Assembly: GCF_014196835.1 (NCBI RefSeq)
Contig: NZ_JACIEK010000001.1
Coordinates: forward strand, 880,283-944,282
Length of the DNA: 64,000 nucleotides
DNA from: Aureimonas pseudogalii
GTDB lineage: Bacteria > Pseudomonadota > Alphaproteobacteria > Rhizobiales > Rhizobiaceae
Direction: 5' to 3'
A program made the translations under genes and the position numbers. Position 1 is the stretch's first letter. Each line of letters begins with the position of its first letter. Shown in pieces: positions 26,558 through 38,474 of this stretch. The notes under the pieces were generated by a model. That model ran no database searches. It was not told the origin of the DNA and saw nothing but the letters and a program-made list of their open reading frames with translations.

Positions 26558-28036
26558 GTGTCCAGTCAGATCATTCCCGTCGAATGCTTCGACTACATCG
26601 TGTTCGGCGGAAACGGCGATCTCGCCGAGCGCAAGCTTCTGCCCGCCCTGTTCCACCGCGATCTCGACGGCCAGATCCCCGCGGGCTCGCGCATCATCGG
26701 CGCTTCGCGCACCGCGATCTCCGACGAGGACTACCGCGCGTTCGCAAAGGCCGCGCTCGAGGAGCACGTGGCCGAGGGCGACCGGCAGACCGCCCCGATG
26801 GAGCGCTTCCTCTCGCGCCTGTTCTACCGTCAGGTCGACGCCAAGAGCGAAACCGGCTGGGCCGATCTCAAGGCGCTGCTCGACGAGGCCGGCGACAACC
26901 GCATCCGCGCCTTCTACCTCGCCGTCGGCCCGGCGCTGTTCGGCGATCTCGCCTCCGGCATCGACCGGCACGGCCTGTCGAACGATCGCACGCGCCTCGT
27001 GGTCGAGAAGCCGGTGGGACGTGATCTCGCCTCGGCGCGCGAGCTGAACGCCCTCATCGGCGAGCATTTCCGCGAGGACCAGGTCTTCCGCATCGACCAT
27101 TATCTCGGCAAGGAGACGGTGCAGAACCTGATGGCGCTGCGCTTCGCCAACATGCTCTACGAGCCGCTCTGGAACAACGCCTTCGTCGACCATGTGCAGA
27201 TCACGGTGGCCGAGAGCGTCGGGTTGGAGGGCCGCGCCGGCTACTACGATAAGGCCGGCGCGCTGCGCGACATGGTGCAGAACCACATCCTGCAGCTCGT
27301 CTGCCTCGTCGCCATCGAGCCGCCCTCCTCGCTCGGCGCCGACCCGTTGCGCGACGAGAAGCTGAAGATCCTGCGTTCGCTGAAGCCGGTCGACACGAAG
27401 AACGTCGAGCAGGTGACGGTGCGCGGCCAGTACAGGGCCGGCGCCTCGAAAGGCGGCGCGGTGAAGGGCTATCTCGACGATCTCGGCGAGCCTACCAGCG
27501 ACACCGAGACCTTCGTCGCCATCAAGGCCGAGATCAACAACTGGCGCTGGGCCGGCGTGCCCTTCTACATCCGCACGGGCAAGCGCCTGTCGGAGCGCAT
27601 GAGCGAGATCGTCGTCACGTTCCGGCCGATCCCGCACTCGATCTTCGACAATTCGGCCGGCCACGTGCAGCAGAACCAGCTCGTCATGCGCCTACAGCCG
27701 GACGAGGGCGTGAAGCAGTGGTTGATGATCAAGGATCCCGGCCCGGGCGGCATGCGCCTGCGCCACGTTCCGCTCGACATGAGCTTCGCCGAGTCCTTCC
27801 ATGTGCGAAACCCCGACGCCTACGAGCGCCTGCTCATGGACGTGATCCGCGGCAACCAGTCGCTGTTCATGCGCCGCGACGAGGTGGAGGCCGCGTGGGA
27901 ATGGGTCGATCCCATCCTGAAGGCCTGGGAGGAGATGAGCCTGAAGCCGCAGGGCTACACCTCGGGCACTTGGGGCCCCTCCTCCTCGATCGCGCTGATC
28001 GAGCGCGACGGGCGCACCTGGCACGAGCCGGATTGA
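26558..28036 (+). CDS. zwf: Glucose-6-phosphate dehydrogenase
   Basis: Oxidises glucose-6-phosphate to 6-phosphogluconolactone with NAD(P)+, the entry to the Entner-Doudoroff and pentose phosphate routes. 492 residues. FGGNGDLAERKLLPAL is the nucleotide-binding GxxGDLA motif near the N-terminus; VEKPVGRD and the active-site RIDHYLGKE (catalytic His) lie mid-protein. GTG at 26558 is the start, with GGAGG eight bases upstream. It heads zwf-pgl-edd, with 10 bases to pgl. An AT-rich patch (26480-26510) just upstream probably holds the promoter. Confidence 0.96.
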   Translation: MSSQIIPVECFDYIVFGGNGDLAERKLLPALFHRDLDGQIPAGSRIIGASRTAISDEDYRAFAKAALEEHVAEGDRQTAPMERFLSRLFYRQVDAKSETGWADLKALLDEAGDNRIRAFYLAVGPALFGDLASGIDRHGLSNDRTRLVVEKPVGRDLASARELNALIGEHFREDQVFRIDHYLGKETVQNLMALRFANMLYEPLWNNAFVDHVQITVAESVGLEGRAGYYDKAGALRDMVQNHILQLVCLVAIEPPSSLGADPLRDEKLKILRSLKPVDTKNVEQVTVRGQYRAGASKGGAVKGYLDDLGEPTSDTETFVAIKAEINNWRWAGVPFYIRTGKRLSERMSEIVVTFRPIPHSIFDNSAGHVQQNQLVMRLQPDEGVKQWLMIKDPGPGGMRLRHVPLDMSFAESFHVRNPDAYERLLMDVIRGNQSLFMRRDEVEAAWEWVDPILKAWEEMSLKPQGYTSGTWGPSSSIALIERDGRTWHEPD

Positions 28037-28046
28037 GGGGGCCGCG

Positions 28047-28742
28047 ATGAAGCGACACGACTACGCGACGCGCGCCGACCTCGCGCAGGCTCTCGCCGCC
28101 GGCGTCGCCGCCGTCCTGGCGGGCGGCATCGCGACGCGCGGCGAGGCCATCCTCGCCGTTTCCGGGGGTTCGACGCCGAAGCTCTTCCTGCAGACCCTTG
28201 CGCAGGCCGAGATCGATTGGTCCCGCGTCATCGTCTGCCTCGTGGACGAGCGCTGGGTGCCCGACACCAGCCCGCGCTCGAACGCCGCCTTCCTGCGGGA
28301 GAACTTCCTGCGAGGACGTGCGGCGGCGGCCCGTCTCGAACTGTTCCACGAGGACGGCCTCACCGCCGAGGAAGCCGAGCCCGAACTGACCCGGCGCTTC
28401 GGCGGCCTGCCCCGGCCCTTCGACGCGGTGATCCTCGGCATGGGCGGCGACGGCCACACGGCTTCGTTCTTTCCCGGCGGCGACAATCTCGCCCGCGCGC
28501 TCGATCTCGCCAGCCACGAGGCGGTGGTCTCGATGCGCGCCCCTGGCGCGGAGGAACCGCGCGTCACGCTCACCCTTCCGCGACTTGCCGACGCGCGGTT
28601 TCTGGCGCTCCATATCGAGGGCGAGGACAAGCGGCGCACGCTGGAGACCGCGATGGGGCCGGGGCCGACCGAAGAGCTGCCGGTGCGCGCGGTGCTCCGG
28701 CTCGACCGCGCCGAGCCGCTGCAGGTGTTCTGGGCGCCCTGA
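28047..28742 (+). CDS. pgl: 6-phosphogluconolactonase
   Basis: Hydrolyses 6-phosphogluconolactone to 6-phosphogluconate. 231 residues, of the glucosamine-6-phosphate isomerase-like fold. It has AVSGGSTPKLFLQTLA (phosphate-binding loop), VDERWVPDTSPRSN and GMGGDGHTASFFPG, all diagnostic of Pgl/DevB. It starts 10 bases after zwf with a G-rich ribosome-binding site and is followed by edd. Confidence 0.95.
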   Translation: MKRHDYATRADLAQALAAGVAAVLAGGIATRGEAILAVSGGSTPKLFLQTLAQAEIDWSRVIVCLVDERWVPDTSPRSNAAFLRENFLRGRAAAARLELFHEDGLTAEEAEPELTRRFGGLPRPFDAVILGMGGDGHTASFFPGGDNLARALDLASHEAVVSMRAPGAEEPRVTLTLPRLADARFLALHIEGEDKRRTLETAMGPGPTEELPVRAVLRLDRAEPLQVFWAP

Positions 28743-28824
28743 CGCCGCCCGGGCGGCCCCTGGCGCCATCGACCTATCGCCGGGGTGCCGCCCCCGGCAG
28801 ACGACCCGAACGAGGAAGTGACCC

Positions 28825-30642
<1,818 letters not shown>

Positions 30643-30729
30643 CGAGCGCGGGCTCCTCGCCCCCTTGCGCGGGGCGAAGATCGAAGGCTCCATGCCGGCA
30701 GGATTTTGCCGCCGCCGTCGGAGGTTCGC

Positions 30730-31509
30730 ATGCCGCCCTTCCTCGCGTCGGCCCTCATCGGCGTCGCCTTCGTCGCCGTGACCTCGCACGTCACGATCGC
30801 CAGCTATCTCGCGGCGCGTCGCCTCTTCGGGGCCGTGGACGAGGCCGACCGCACCTATGACGTCGCCGCCACCGTGGCGGTGCGCATCGCCGCGCTGCAC
30901 GGGCTGATTCTGGTGCTGGTCTATGCGCAGGAACTCGACGCCTACCGGGACCTGCGCGCAGACCTCATCGAGGAGGCCGTCGCCGTCTCGGACGTGTTCA
31001 ACGACGTCCGCCGCTATGGCGGTCCGGCCGTGGCGCCGGTGCAGGCGGGGCTGGCGCGCTACGTGCGGCTCGTCGTCGACGACGAGTGGGATCGGCTCGG
31101 GCGCGGCCAAGGCCTGTCGCCCGCCGCCTGGATCCAATGGAACGACGCCTACGAACGCCTGCTCGACCTCGAACCCGCCAGCGATCGCGAGCGCTTCCTC
31201 GCCGGGCGGCTGCGTGATCGCATCACCGCGATCGCGCGCCTGCGCCAGTCGCGCGAGGCCACCTCGATCGACCGGTTCCCGACGCTGTTCTGGGCTCCGG
31301 CGCTGATCGGCCTCGTGCTCGTCGCCGCCCCGCTCTTCGTCTTCCGGCCGACGCGCTTGCATCTCGCGCTCATCGCCCTGTTCGGCGCCTATGCCGGCAT
31401 CATCCTCTTCTTCATCTACGGCTTCTCCAATCCCTTCGCGGTGCCCGGGCGCCTGGAGCCCACGGCCTTCGAACGGCTGCTCGCCGGCGACATCGGCGCG
31501 CCGCCGTGA
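30730..31509 (+). CDS. DUF4239-like (bestrophin-like) membrane protein
   Basis: A 259-residue inner-membrane protein with four likely helices: two at the N-terminus (about 5-30 and 45-65) and two near the C-terminus (about 180-200 and 210-230). A soluble helical middle and the tail motif [19 protein letters not shown] follow the pattern of DUF4239 proteins, distantly compared with bestrophin channels. Function is unknown. ATG at 30730 has GGAGG five bases upstream. It follows edd on the same strand by 87 bases but need not share its role. Confidence 0.72.
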   Translation: MPPFLASALIGVAFVAVTSHVTIASYLAARRLFGAVDEADRTYDVAATVAVRIAALHGLILVLVYAQELDAYRDLRADLIEEAVAVSDVFNDVRRYGGPAVAPVQAGLARYVRLVVDDEWDRLGRGQGLSPAAWIQWNDAYERLLDLEPASDRERFLAGRLRDRITAIARLRQSREATSIDRFPTLFWAPALIGLVLVAAPLFVFRPTRLHLALIALFGAYAGIILFFIYGFSNPFAVPGRLEPTAFERLLAGDIGAPP

Positions 31510-31622
31510 TCGAGCCGGCGGGCCCCGGATTTCCCCTGCGGCCCGGGATCGGCTAGAGCTTGCGGCGTCCCGCTCGGCCGTTGCCTTCCGCGGGTCCGCC
31601 GTCTTCGATCCCGGATTTCGCC

Positions 31623-33584
31623 ATGTCGCGTCGTCGCCTTCCCCGTCTGCCCCGCGGCTCGCTCCGGTCCTTCGGCATCGTTCATGACGTCGCGATCTCC
31701 TGCATCGCGATCACGCTCTCGCTCGGCCTCGCCTTCGATTTCTACCCGCTGGCGATCTCGTGGCAGCTTTGGGCGCTGATCGCTTCGTTCACCGCGCTCT
31801 CGGCCGCGATGTTCCCGCTCTTCTCGCTCAACAGCGGCGCCTGGCGCTACGCCTCGCTCCTCGACGTCGTGTCGATCGTCAAGGCGGTGACGGCGATCAA
31901 CGTCGTCTTCCTCATCGGCAACTTCATCCTCTTCCGCGGCCAGTACTTCCCGCGCTCGGCCTTCGTGATGACCTGGTTCATCATGATCGTCGGGCTCGGC
32001 GGCCCACGCCTCGCCTACCGACTCTACAAGGAGCGCGGCCTCTCGGAGCGCTTCTTCGACACCGGGCTGGCGAAGGCGCGCACCCAGCACGTGCTGCTCT
32101 ACGGCTTCAACGACAACGCCGATCTCTTCATCCGCGACGCCCGCCGCTCGCACGATCCCGTGCATATCGTCGGGCTCATCGACGCCCGCCCGAAGAACCG
32201 CAAGCGCCAGCTCCATGGCGTGCGGGTGCTCGGCTCGCTCGACGAACTCGGCGAGGTCGTGCAGAAGGCCGAGCACGGCGCGACGCCCGTGACGCAGCTC
32301 ATCGTGACGCAGACCTCGCTTTCGCCGGCCGAGCTGTCGCGCGTGGTCGAGGCCGCCGCGCCCTTCCAGATCGCCGTGAAGCGCCTGCCCGACATCTCGC
32401 GCGCCGGCGGCGTCGACCGCGACCAGCCGATCGAGGCACTGCCGGTGTCGCTCGAGGATCTTCTCGGGCGCACCGAGATCGATCTCGACATCGCCGAGGT
32501 CGCCCAGCTCATCCGCGGGCGCTGCATCGCGGTGACCGGGGCCGGCGGCTCGATCGGCTCCGAGCTCGTCAACCAGATCGCCGCCTTCGAGCCCGGCCGC
32601 ATGGTGCTGGTGGATGCCAACGAGTTCAACCTCTACTCGATCGGCAAACGGATGGAGCACGCCCATCCCGGCGTCGCGGTGGTGGAGCGCATCGTCGACG
32701 TGCGCCAGGCCGAGCGGGTCCGCGCGGTGTTCGCGCAGTGGCAGCCGGAGGTGATCTTCCACGCCGCCGCGCTGAAGCACGTGCCGATCGTCGAGGAGAA
32801 CCCGCTCGAGGGCATCGAGACCAATCTCCTGGGCTCGCGCAACGTCGCCGACGCCGCGCTCGCCTGCGGCGCGCTTGCCTTCGTCATGGTCTCCACCGAC
32901 AAGGCGGTGAACCCGACCAACGTGATGGGCGCCACCAAGCGCGCAGCCGAGGCCTATTGCCAGGCGCTCGATCTCTCGCAGGCCGGCACGCGCTTCATAA
33001 CCGTGCGCTTCGGCAACGTCATGGGCTCGGCGGGCTCGGTGATCCCGCTGTTCCAGGCGCAGCTGGCGCGTGGCGGGCCGCTGACGGTGACCCATCCCGA
33101 CATCACCCGCTTCTTCATGACGATCCCCGAGGCCTCGCGCCTCATCCTGCACGCCGCCGGCCACGGGCTGGGATCGAACGCGGCGCGCGGCCAGATCTTC
33201 GTGCTCGACATGGGTGAGCCCATCCGCATCGCCGAACTCGCCGAGCGGCTGATCCAGCTCGCGGGCCTACGCCCGCATCAGGACATTCCCATCGCCTTCA
33301 CGGGCCTGCGCAAGGGCGAGAAGCTCTTCGAGGAGCTGTTCGGCGATGGCGAGACCCGCGAGAAGACCGGGCGCTCCGGCCTCCTCATCGCGCGTTCGCG
33401 CGTCTCCGACATCAACTTCCTGCGCCGCAATTTCGAGGCGATCACGCTGGCGCTTCGCGAGGGCGACGCGCCGCGCGCCGTGGAGCTGCTGGCCCATATC
33501 GTGCCGGAATACGCGCGCTCGCGCGCCGAGCCCGCGCTGATCGGCACCGACGAGATCCGCCTGCTGCGCCCGCCGGAGGCCTGA
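31623..33584 (+). CDS. Membrane nucleotide-sugar 4,6-dehydratase/epimerase (CapD/PglF family)
   Basis: A 653-residue inner-membrane enzyme. Four helices (about 17-125) precede a CoA-binding-like Rossmann domain (155-260), then a short-chain dehydrogenase domain with NAD motif TGAGGSIGSEL (305-315), FHAAALKHVPIVE, and STDKAVNPTNVMGATKR at the catalytic site. The family converts UDP-GlcNAc to a 4-keto-6-deoxy sugar, the first step to amino sugars such as bacillosamine or QuiNAc for surface polysaccharide. The exopolysaccharide genes lie about 6 kb downstream, beyond agl. The start at 31623 avoids an extra basic stretch. Confidence 0.88.
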   Translation: MSRRRLPRLPRGSLRSFGIVHDVAISCIAITLSLGLAFDFYPLAISWQLWALIASFTALSAAMFPLFSLNSGAWRYASLLDVVSIVKAVTAINVVFLIGNFILFRGQYFPRSAFVMTWFIMIVGLGGPRLAYRLYKERGLSERFFDTGLAKARTQHVLLYGFNDNADLFIRDARRSHDPVHIVGLIDARPKNRKRQLHGVRVLGSLDELGEVVQKAEHGATPVTQLIVTQTSLSPAELSRVVEAAAPFQIAVKRLPDISRAGGVDRDQPIEALPVSLEDLLGRTEIDLDIAEVAQLIRGRCIAVTGAGGSIGSELVNQIAAFEPGRMVLVDANEFNLYSIGKRMEHAHPGVAVVERIVDVRQAERVRAVFAQWQPEVIFHAAALKHVPIVEENPLEGIETNLLGSRNVADAALACGALAFVMVSTDKAVNPTNVMGATKRAAEAYCQALDLSQAGTRFITVRFGNVMGSAGSVIPLFQAQLARGGPLTVTHPDITRFFMTIPEASRLILHAAGHGLGSNAARGQIFVLDMGEPIRIAELAERLIQLAGLRPHQDIPIAFTGLRKGEKLFEELFGDGETREKTGRSGLLIARSRVSDINFLRRNFEAITLALREGDAPRAVELLAHIVPEYARSRAEPALIGTDEIRLLRPPEA

Positions 33585-33608
33585 GGCCGGTGCGAGCATG
33601 TCCCTCGG

Positions 33609-33623
33609 CAGCCGGGACGGCTG
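33609..33623. terminator. Small hairpin between convergent genes
   Basis: CAGCCG-GGA-CGGCTG, a 6-bp perfect stem, lies in the 110 bases between the dehydratase and aglK stops. It is suitably placed for a bidirectional transcription barrier, but no T-run follows on either strand. Confidence 0.3.
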
Positions 33624-33694
33624 TCATGCCCGGACGATGCGTCGCCGCAAGACGATGGGGCCCGTCCGGGTGAACCAGACAGGCTCCACCCCCC

Positions 33695-34804
33695 TCAGGC
33701 GGCGAGCCGCTGCAGACCCCGGATCGCCCGCCCCTCCGGCCCGAACAGCCGGATCGCTCCGGCGTCGGCCTGAAGATGCACCGTCGCGCCGCGCGCCAGA
33801 TTCACCGCGCCAGGAAGCTTGGCCACCAGCGGCTCGCCGCCCTGCCCGAGATCGACATAGACGAGCGTCACCTCGCCGAGCGGCTCGGTGAGCGTCACGG
33901 TGCCCGTCAGAATGGCATTGCCGGGCTCGCCGAGGCGAAGATCCTCGGGACGCACGCCGAGATGCACCGCCGCACCTTGCAGGCCAGCCGCCGTCGCGCC
34001 GGGAAAGCGGATGGTGCGCCCATCTGGCAGCGCGATCTCGCTGGCCGCCCCGGCCCGCGCCAGCGTCGCCGGCAGGATGTTCATGGCGGGCGAGCCGATG
34101 AACTGCGCGACGAAGAGATTGTCGGGATCGGCATAGAGGTCGAGCGGCGCGCCCACCTGCTCCACTCGGCCCTTGTTCAGCACCACGATCCGGTCGGCGA
34201 GCGTCATCGCCTCCACCTGATCGTGGGTGACGTATATCATCGTCGTGCCGGGCATGCGCTCGTGCAGGCGCGCGATCTCGATGCGGGTCTGCACCCGGAG
34301 CGCCGCATCGAGATTGGAGAGCGGCTCGTCGAACAGGAAGACCTTGGGGTCGCGCGTGATGGCGCGCCCGATCGCGACGCGCTGGCGCTGTCCACCCGAC
34401 AGGGCCTTCGGCAGGCGGTCGAGATAGGGCTCGATCTGCAGGATGGCGGCGGCGCGGCGCACGCGCGCGTCGATCTCGGATTTCGGCGTGCCCTTCTCCA
34501 GCGTCAGGCCGAAGGCCATGTTGTCGTAGACGCTCATATGCGGATAGAGCGCGTAGGACTGGAAGACCATGGCGATGCCGCGCTCCTTGGGCGTGCGCTC
34601 GTTCACGACCTGGCCCTCGATCTCCAGCGTGCCGCCGCTGATCTCCTCCAGCCCCGCGATCACCCGCAGCAGCGTGGACTTGCCGCAGCCGGAGGGGCCG
34701 ACGAAGACCACGAACTCGCCCGAGCGGATGTCGAGGTCGATCCCATGCAGCACGTCCACCGCACCGTAGGACTTGCGCACGTCGGAGAGCTTGAGAGAGG
34801 CCAT
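33695..34804 (-). CDS. aglK: Alpha-glucoside ABC transporter ATP-binding protein (AglK, UgpC/MalK type)
   Basis: A 369-residue ATPase of the MalK/UgpC group. Walker [10 protein letters not shown] (36-44), LSGGQ signature (135-139), Walker B LFDE (157-160) and switch His in [10 protein letters not shown] are present. The C-terminal OB-type domain (about 235-369) is the regulatory part of carbohydrate ATPases. It ends the five-gene aglEFGAK order on the minus strand, 29 bases after the glucosidase gene. Confidence 0.9.
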   Translation of the reverse strand: MASLKLSDVRKSYGAVDVLHGIDLDIRSGEFVVFVGPSGCGKSTLLRVIAGLEEISGGTLEIEGQVVNERTPKERGIAMVFQSYALYPHMSVYDNMAFGLTLEKGTPKSEIDARVRRAAAILQIEPYLDRLPKALSGGQRQRVAIGRAITRDPKVFLFDEPLSNLDAALRVQTRIEIARLHERMPGTTMIYVTHDQVEAMTLADRIVVLNKGRVEQVGAPLDLYADPDNLFVAQFIGSPAMNILPATLARAGAASEIALPDGRTIRFPGATAAGLQGAAVHLGVRPEDLRLGEPGNAILTGTVTLTEPLGEVTLVYVDLGQGGEPLVAKLPGAVNLARGATVHLQADAGAIRLFGPEGRAIRGLQRLAA

Positions 34805-34833
34805 GCTGCGGTTCCTTGCCGGGAAGCGGAGGG

Positions 34834-36525
34834 TCAGGGGCGACGCGCGAGGAGAAAGCCGTGCCGGGGAAGACGAAGCGGATCGGGCGCCGCATCCTCT
34901 CGGCCGGGACCGATCGGGATGGCGCCGTCGAGAAGCGCGATGCCGGCGAGATCCGCCGACTCGCCCGAAAGGTTGAAGACGCAGACGATGCGCTCCGATG
35001 CGAGAATGCGGTCGAAGGCGAGAAGGCCGGGGCCGAGATCGTGGAAGGCGATCTCGCCCTTCACGAGCGCGGGATGCGCGCGGCGGAAGGCGAGGAAGGC
35101 GCGGTAGAATTCGAGGAGCGAGCCTTCGCGCCCCGCCTGGCCGTCCACGGCGAGCGCCAGATGCTCGGCCGGGATCGGCAGCCAAGGTCGGGCGTTCTGG
35201 GTGAAGCCGCCCTGCGGGGCTGCGCCCTCCCAGACCATCGGCGTGCGGCAGCCGTCGCGCCCCTTGATCGTCGGCCAGAAGCGCTTGCCCCAGGGATCGA
35301 CGATGTCCTCGTAGGCGATCTCGGCCTCGGTCTGGCCGATCTCCTCGCCCTGGTAGAGGCAGACCGAGCCCCGCATGGTGAGAAGGATGGCGGCGGCGAG
35401 GCGCAGGATCGCCTCGCGGTCGGCGTGGCCCTCGGCCCAGCGGGTGGCATGGCGCGTCACGTCGTGGTTGGAGAAGGCCCAGCAGGGCCAGCCGTCGGCG
35501 CCGACCTCGGAGAAGCGCTCCACCACCGGGCGGATGTCGTCGACCTCCGGCAGCACGGTGTTGAGGAAGTCGAAGGCGTAGCACATGTGCAGGCGGTCGG
35601 TGCCGCGTGTGTATTCGCCCATCAGTTCGAGACCACGGATGAGCTCGCCCACCTCGCCGATGGCGGTGGCCGCCGGATATTCGTCGAGCAGCGCCCGGAA
35701 GCGCTGGAGGAAGGCGAGGTTCTCCGGCTGGTTCTTGTCGTAGAGATGGTCCTGCCAATTGTAGGGCCGGTCGCGCGGTGCCGTGCGCTCGTTCCAGAAC
35801 GGTTCGGCCAAGGGCGGGTTGTCGCGCAACGCGGCGTCGTGGACGTAGAAGTTCACGGTGTCGAGCCGGAACCCGTCGACGCCCCGGTCCAGCCAGAAGC
35901 GGACGACGTCCAGCATCGCGTCCTGCACCGCCGGGTGGTGGAAGTTGAGGTCGGGCTGCGAGATCAGGAAGTTGTGCAGGTAGTATTGCCCGCGCCCGGC
36001 GTCCCACTCCCAGGACGAGCCGCCGAAGTTCGACAGCCAGTTGTTCGGCGGCGAACCCTCCGGCTTGGCATCGGCCCAGACGTACCAGTCGGCGCGCGGA
36101 TTGGTGCGGTCGCGCCGGCTCTCCATGAACCAGGGATGGCGGTCGGAGGAGTGCGACAGCACGAGGTCGATCATCACCTTGAGGCCCAGCGCGTGAGCGC
36201 GGGCCACCAGCGTGGCGAAATCGGCGAGCGTGCCGAAGATCGGATCGACGTCGCGATAGTCCGAGACGTCGTAGCCGAAATCCTCCATCGGCGAGCGCAT
36301 GAAGGGCGAGATCCAGACCGCGTCCGCGCCGAGCGCGGCGATGTGGTCGAGCCGCCGGGTGATGCCCTCGAGGTCGCCGATCCCGTCGCCGTTCGAGTCC
36401 TGGAACGAGCGGGGATAGACCTGATAGATCACCGCGCCGCGCCACCAGTCGCGGTCCACCGGCGCGCCGGCCGGGGTCTCGGGGTCGGGCGCGATGCCGG
36501 TAACGGGTCGGTCGAATTCGAGCAT
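34834..36525 (-). CDS. aglA: Alpha-glucosidase, GH13 (AglA)
   Basis: A 563-residue cytoplasmic GH13 enzyme that cleaves imported alpha-glucosides such as maltose, sucrose or trehalose. No signal peptide. The catalytic set is visible: nucleophile D222 in [11 protein letters not shown], acid/base E291 in IGEVGE, and D355 in FSNHDVTRH. The substrate-pocket [18 protein letters not shown] motif is typical of oligo-1,6-/alpha-glucosidases. It starts 8 bases after the aglG stop. Its glucose product can feed the adjacent zwf-pgl-edd genes once phosphorylated. Confidence 0.93.
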   Translation of the reverse strand: MLEFDRPVTGIAPDPETPAGAPVDRDWWRGAVIYQVYPRSFQDSNGDGIGDLEGITRRLDHIAALGADAVWISPFMRSPMEDFGYDVSDYRDVDPIFGTLADFATLVARAHALGLKVMIDLVLSHSSDRHPWFMESRRDRTNPRADWYVWADAKPEGSPPNNWLSNFGGSSWEWDAGRGQYYLHNFLISQPDLNFHHPAVQDAMLDVVRFWLDRGVDGFRLDTVNFYVHDAALRDNPPLAEPFWNERTAPRDRPYNWQDHLYDKNQPENLAFLQRFRALLDEYPAATAIGEVGELIRGLELMGEYTRGTDRLHMCYAFDFLNTVLPEVDDIRPVVERFSEVGADGWPCWAFSNHDVTRHATRWAEGHADREAILRLAAAILLTMRGSVCLYQGEEIGQTEAEIAYEDIVDPWGKRFWPTIKGRDGCRTPMVWEGAAPQGGFTQNARPWLPIPAEHLALAVDGQAGREGSLLEFYRAFLAFRRAHPALVKGEIAFHDLGPGLLAFDRILASERIVCVFNLSGESADLAGIALLDGAIPIGPGREDAAPDPLRLPRHGFLLARRP

Positions 36526-36533
36526 GCGGAGGG

Positions 36534-37376
36534 TCAGCCTTTGACGCCGCCGGCGGTGAGGCCGGAGATGATCTTGCGTTGGAAGACGAGGACGAGGACG
36601 ATCAGCGGCACGGTGACCACCACGGAGGCCGCCATGATCGTGCCCCAGGGCACCTCCTGCTCGGAGGCGCCGGAGAGGAGCGCGATCGCCACCGGCACGG
36701 TGCGCGTCTCGTTGTTGGCGACGAAGGTGAGCGCGAAGAGGAACTCGTTCCAGGCGGCGATGAAGGCGAGGAGGCCCGTGGTCACCAATGCCGGCCACAT
36801 GAGCGGCAGGAAGACGCGGCGGATGATGGTGAAGGGCGAAGCGCCGTCGACGATCGCCGCCTCCTCGATCTCGATCGGCAGATCGCGCATGAAGGTGGTG
36901 AGCACCCAGACCGTGAAGGGCAGGGTGAAGATCATGTAGGCGAAGATCAGCGACCAGAGCGTGTTGTAGATGCCCATCGCCCGGATCATCTCGAACAGCC
37001 CGGCGAGCACCGCGATCTGCGGGAACATCGACACCGCGAGGATGGTGAGGAGAAGCAGCCCCCGGCCGCGGAAGGAGACGCGCGACAGGGCGAAGGCGGC
37101 GGTGACGGCGAGGAAGAGCGAGATCGCCACCACCGAGACCGCGACGACAACGGAGTTGAGCACGTTGCGCAGGAAGGTGCCGGAACTCAGCACCGTCTCG
37201 TAGTTGATCAGCGAGAAGGCGCGCGGCCAATAGTCGATGCGGAAGAGGTCGGTGCCCGATTTGAAGCTCGTCAGGATGGCGTAGTAGAACGGGAAGATCG
37301 AGAACAGGACGACCGCCACGACGAGGGCGTAGAAGCCGACCTGCCCGGCCGTCCGCTTGAGGGCGCGGGCGCTCAT
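36534..37376 (-). CDS. aglG: Alpha-glucoside ABC transporter permease (AglG)
   Basis: A 280-residue MalG-type inner-membrane permease with six helices. The EAA loop [27 protein letters not shown] lies near residues 185-210, and the C-terminus ends [11 protein letters not shown] as in carbohydrate MalG homologues. The ATG overlaps the aglF stop as ATGA. Confidence 0.92.
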   Translation of the reverse strand: MSARALKRTAGQVGFYALVVAVVLFSIFPFYYAILTSFKSGTDLFRIDYWPRAFSLINYETVLSSGTFLRNVLNSVVVAVSVVAISLFLAVTAAFALSRVSFRGRGLLLLTILAVSMFPQIAVLAGLFEMIRAMGIYNTLWSLIFAYMIFTLPFTVWVLTTFMRDLPIEIEEAAIVDGASPFTIIRRVFLPLMWPALVTTGLLAFIAAWNEFLFALTFVANNETRTVPVAIALLSGASEQEVPWGTIMAASVVVTVPLIVLVLVFQRKIISGLTAGGVKG

Positions 37377-38359
37377 CGACCGCCTCCCGAAAGGTCGAGG
37401 CGCGCGGCCTTGATGTAGATCAGCGTGATGCCGGCGATGACGAGGAAGAGAACCGTCGAGGCGGCCGACCCCTGCGCGAAATTGTCGAACTGGAAGAGGT
37501 TCTCCTGCGCGTAGACGCTCATCGTCTTGGTCTGGTTGTTGTTGGGCGTCAGCACGTAGATGAGGTCGAAGACGCGCAGCGCGTCGAGCGCGCGGAAGAT
37601 CACGGCGACGAGGATGGCCGGCCGGATCAGCGGCAGCGTCACGCGGAAGAACACCTTCACCGGGTTCACGCCATCGATCTTCGCGGCCTCGTAGACGTCG
37701 CCCGGCACCATCTGCAGGCCGGCCAGGATCAGCAGCGCCATGAAGGGCGTCGTCTTCCAGACGTCGACGATGATGACGGCCAGCATGGCGGTGTCGGGTG
37801 AGGCGGTCCAGGCGATCGGCGCGGAGATGATCCCGACGGAGACGAGCATGTCGTTGAGGATGCCGAACTGGTCGTTCATCATCCAAGCCCACATCTTCGC
37901 CGAGACGATGGTGGGGATCGCCCAGGGGATGAGCACGGCGGCGCGCACGAGGGCGCGGCCGGGAAAGTTGGCGTTGAGCACGAGCGCGAAGACGAGGCCG
38001 AGCACAGTCTCGATCGACACCGAGATCAGCGTGTAGCGAACCGTGTTCCACACCGCCTGCCACCAGACGGGATCGACGAGCAGCCCGAAGGCCTCGCCCT
38101 CCCCGTCGCCGTAGTCGACCCATTCGTAATAGTTGCGGAACCCCACGAACTTGGCGCCGGCGAGATCGCTCAAGGTCGCGTCGGTGAGCGAGAAGCGGAT
38201 CGTCTGCAGCAGCGGGTAAGCCGCCACCAGCGCGAGAACGAGGAGCATCGGCGCGAGGAACAGCCAAGCCGATCGGCGTCGCTCGCGCGTCAGCCGCGAA
38301 CGGCCGGGAACGGAGGGCACGGTTCGGATCGGGGATGCGCCGGCATGGACGTCTGCCAT
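37373..38359 (-). CDS. aglF: Alpha-glucoside ABC transporter permease (AglF)
   Basis: A 328-residue MalF-type permease. A cytoplasmic N-terminus of about 28 residues precedes the first helix (AWLFLAPMLLVLALVAAYPLL), five more helices follow, and the EAA loop is YEAAKIDGVNPVKVFFRVTLPLIRPAI. Its stop overlaps the aglG start. A 115-base gap separates it from aglE; a 10-base GGCGGCCGCC palindrome lies there. Confidence 0.92.
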   Translation of the reverse strand: MADVHAGASPIRTVPSVPGRSRLTRERRRSAWLFLAPMLLVLALVAAYPLLQTIRFSLTDATLSDLAGAKFVGFRNYYEWVDYGDGEGEAFGLLVDPVWWQAVWNTVRYTLISVSIETVLGLVFALVLNANFPGRALVRAAVLIPWAIPTIVSAKMWAWMMNDQFGILNDMLVSVGIISAPIAWTASPDTAMLAVIIVDVWKTTPFMALLILAGLQMVPGDVYEAAKIDGVNPVKVFFRVTLPLIRPAILVAVIFRALDALRVFDLIYVLTPNNNQTKTMSVYAQENLFQFDNFAQGSAASTVLFLVIAGITLIYIKAARLDLSGGGR

Positions 38360-38474
38360 GGTGATCGCCTCGTCGGAAGCTGCGGGGAAGCGAAGGGGAG
38401 CGCGGCGGCCGCCCTCGTCCTGCGTCGAGGCCGGTGGCGCTCGCCGCCGGGCTCGCGGATCGGGCGGGAGCGTC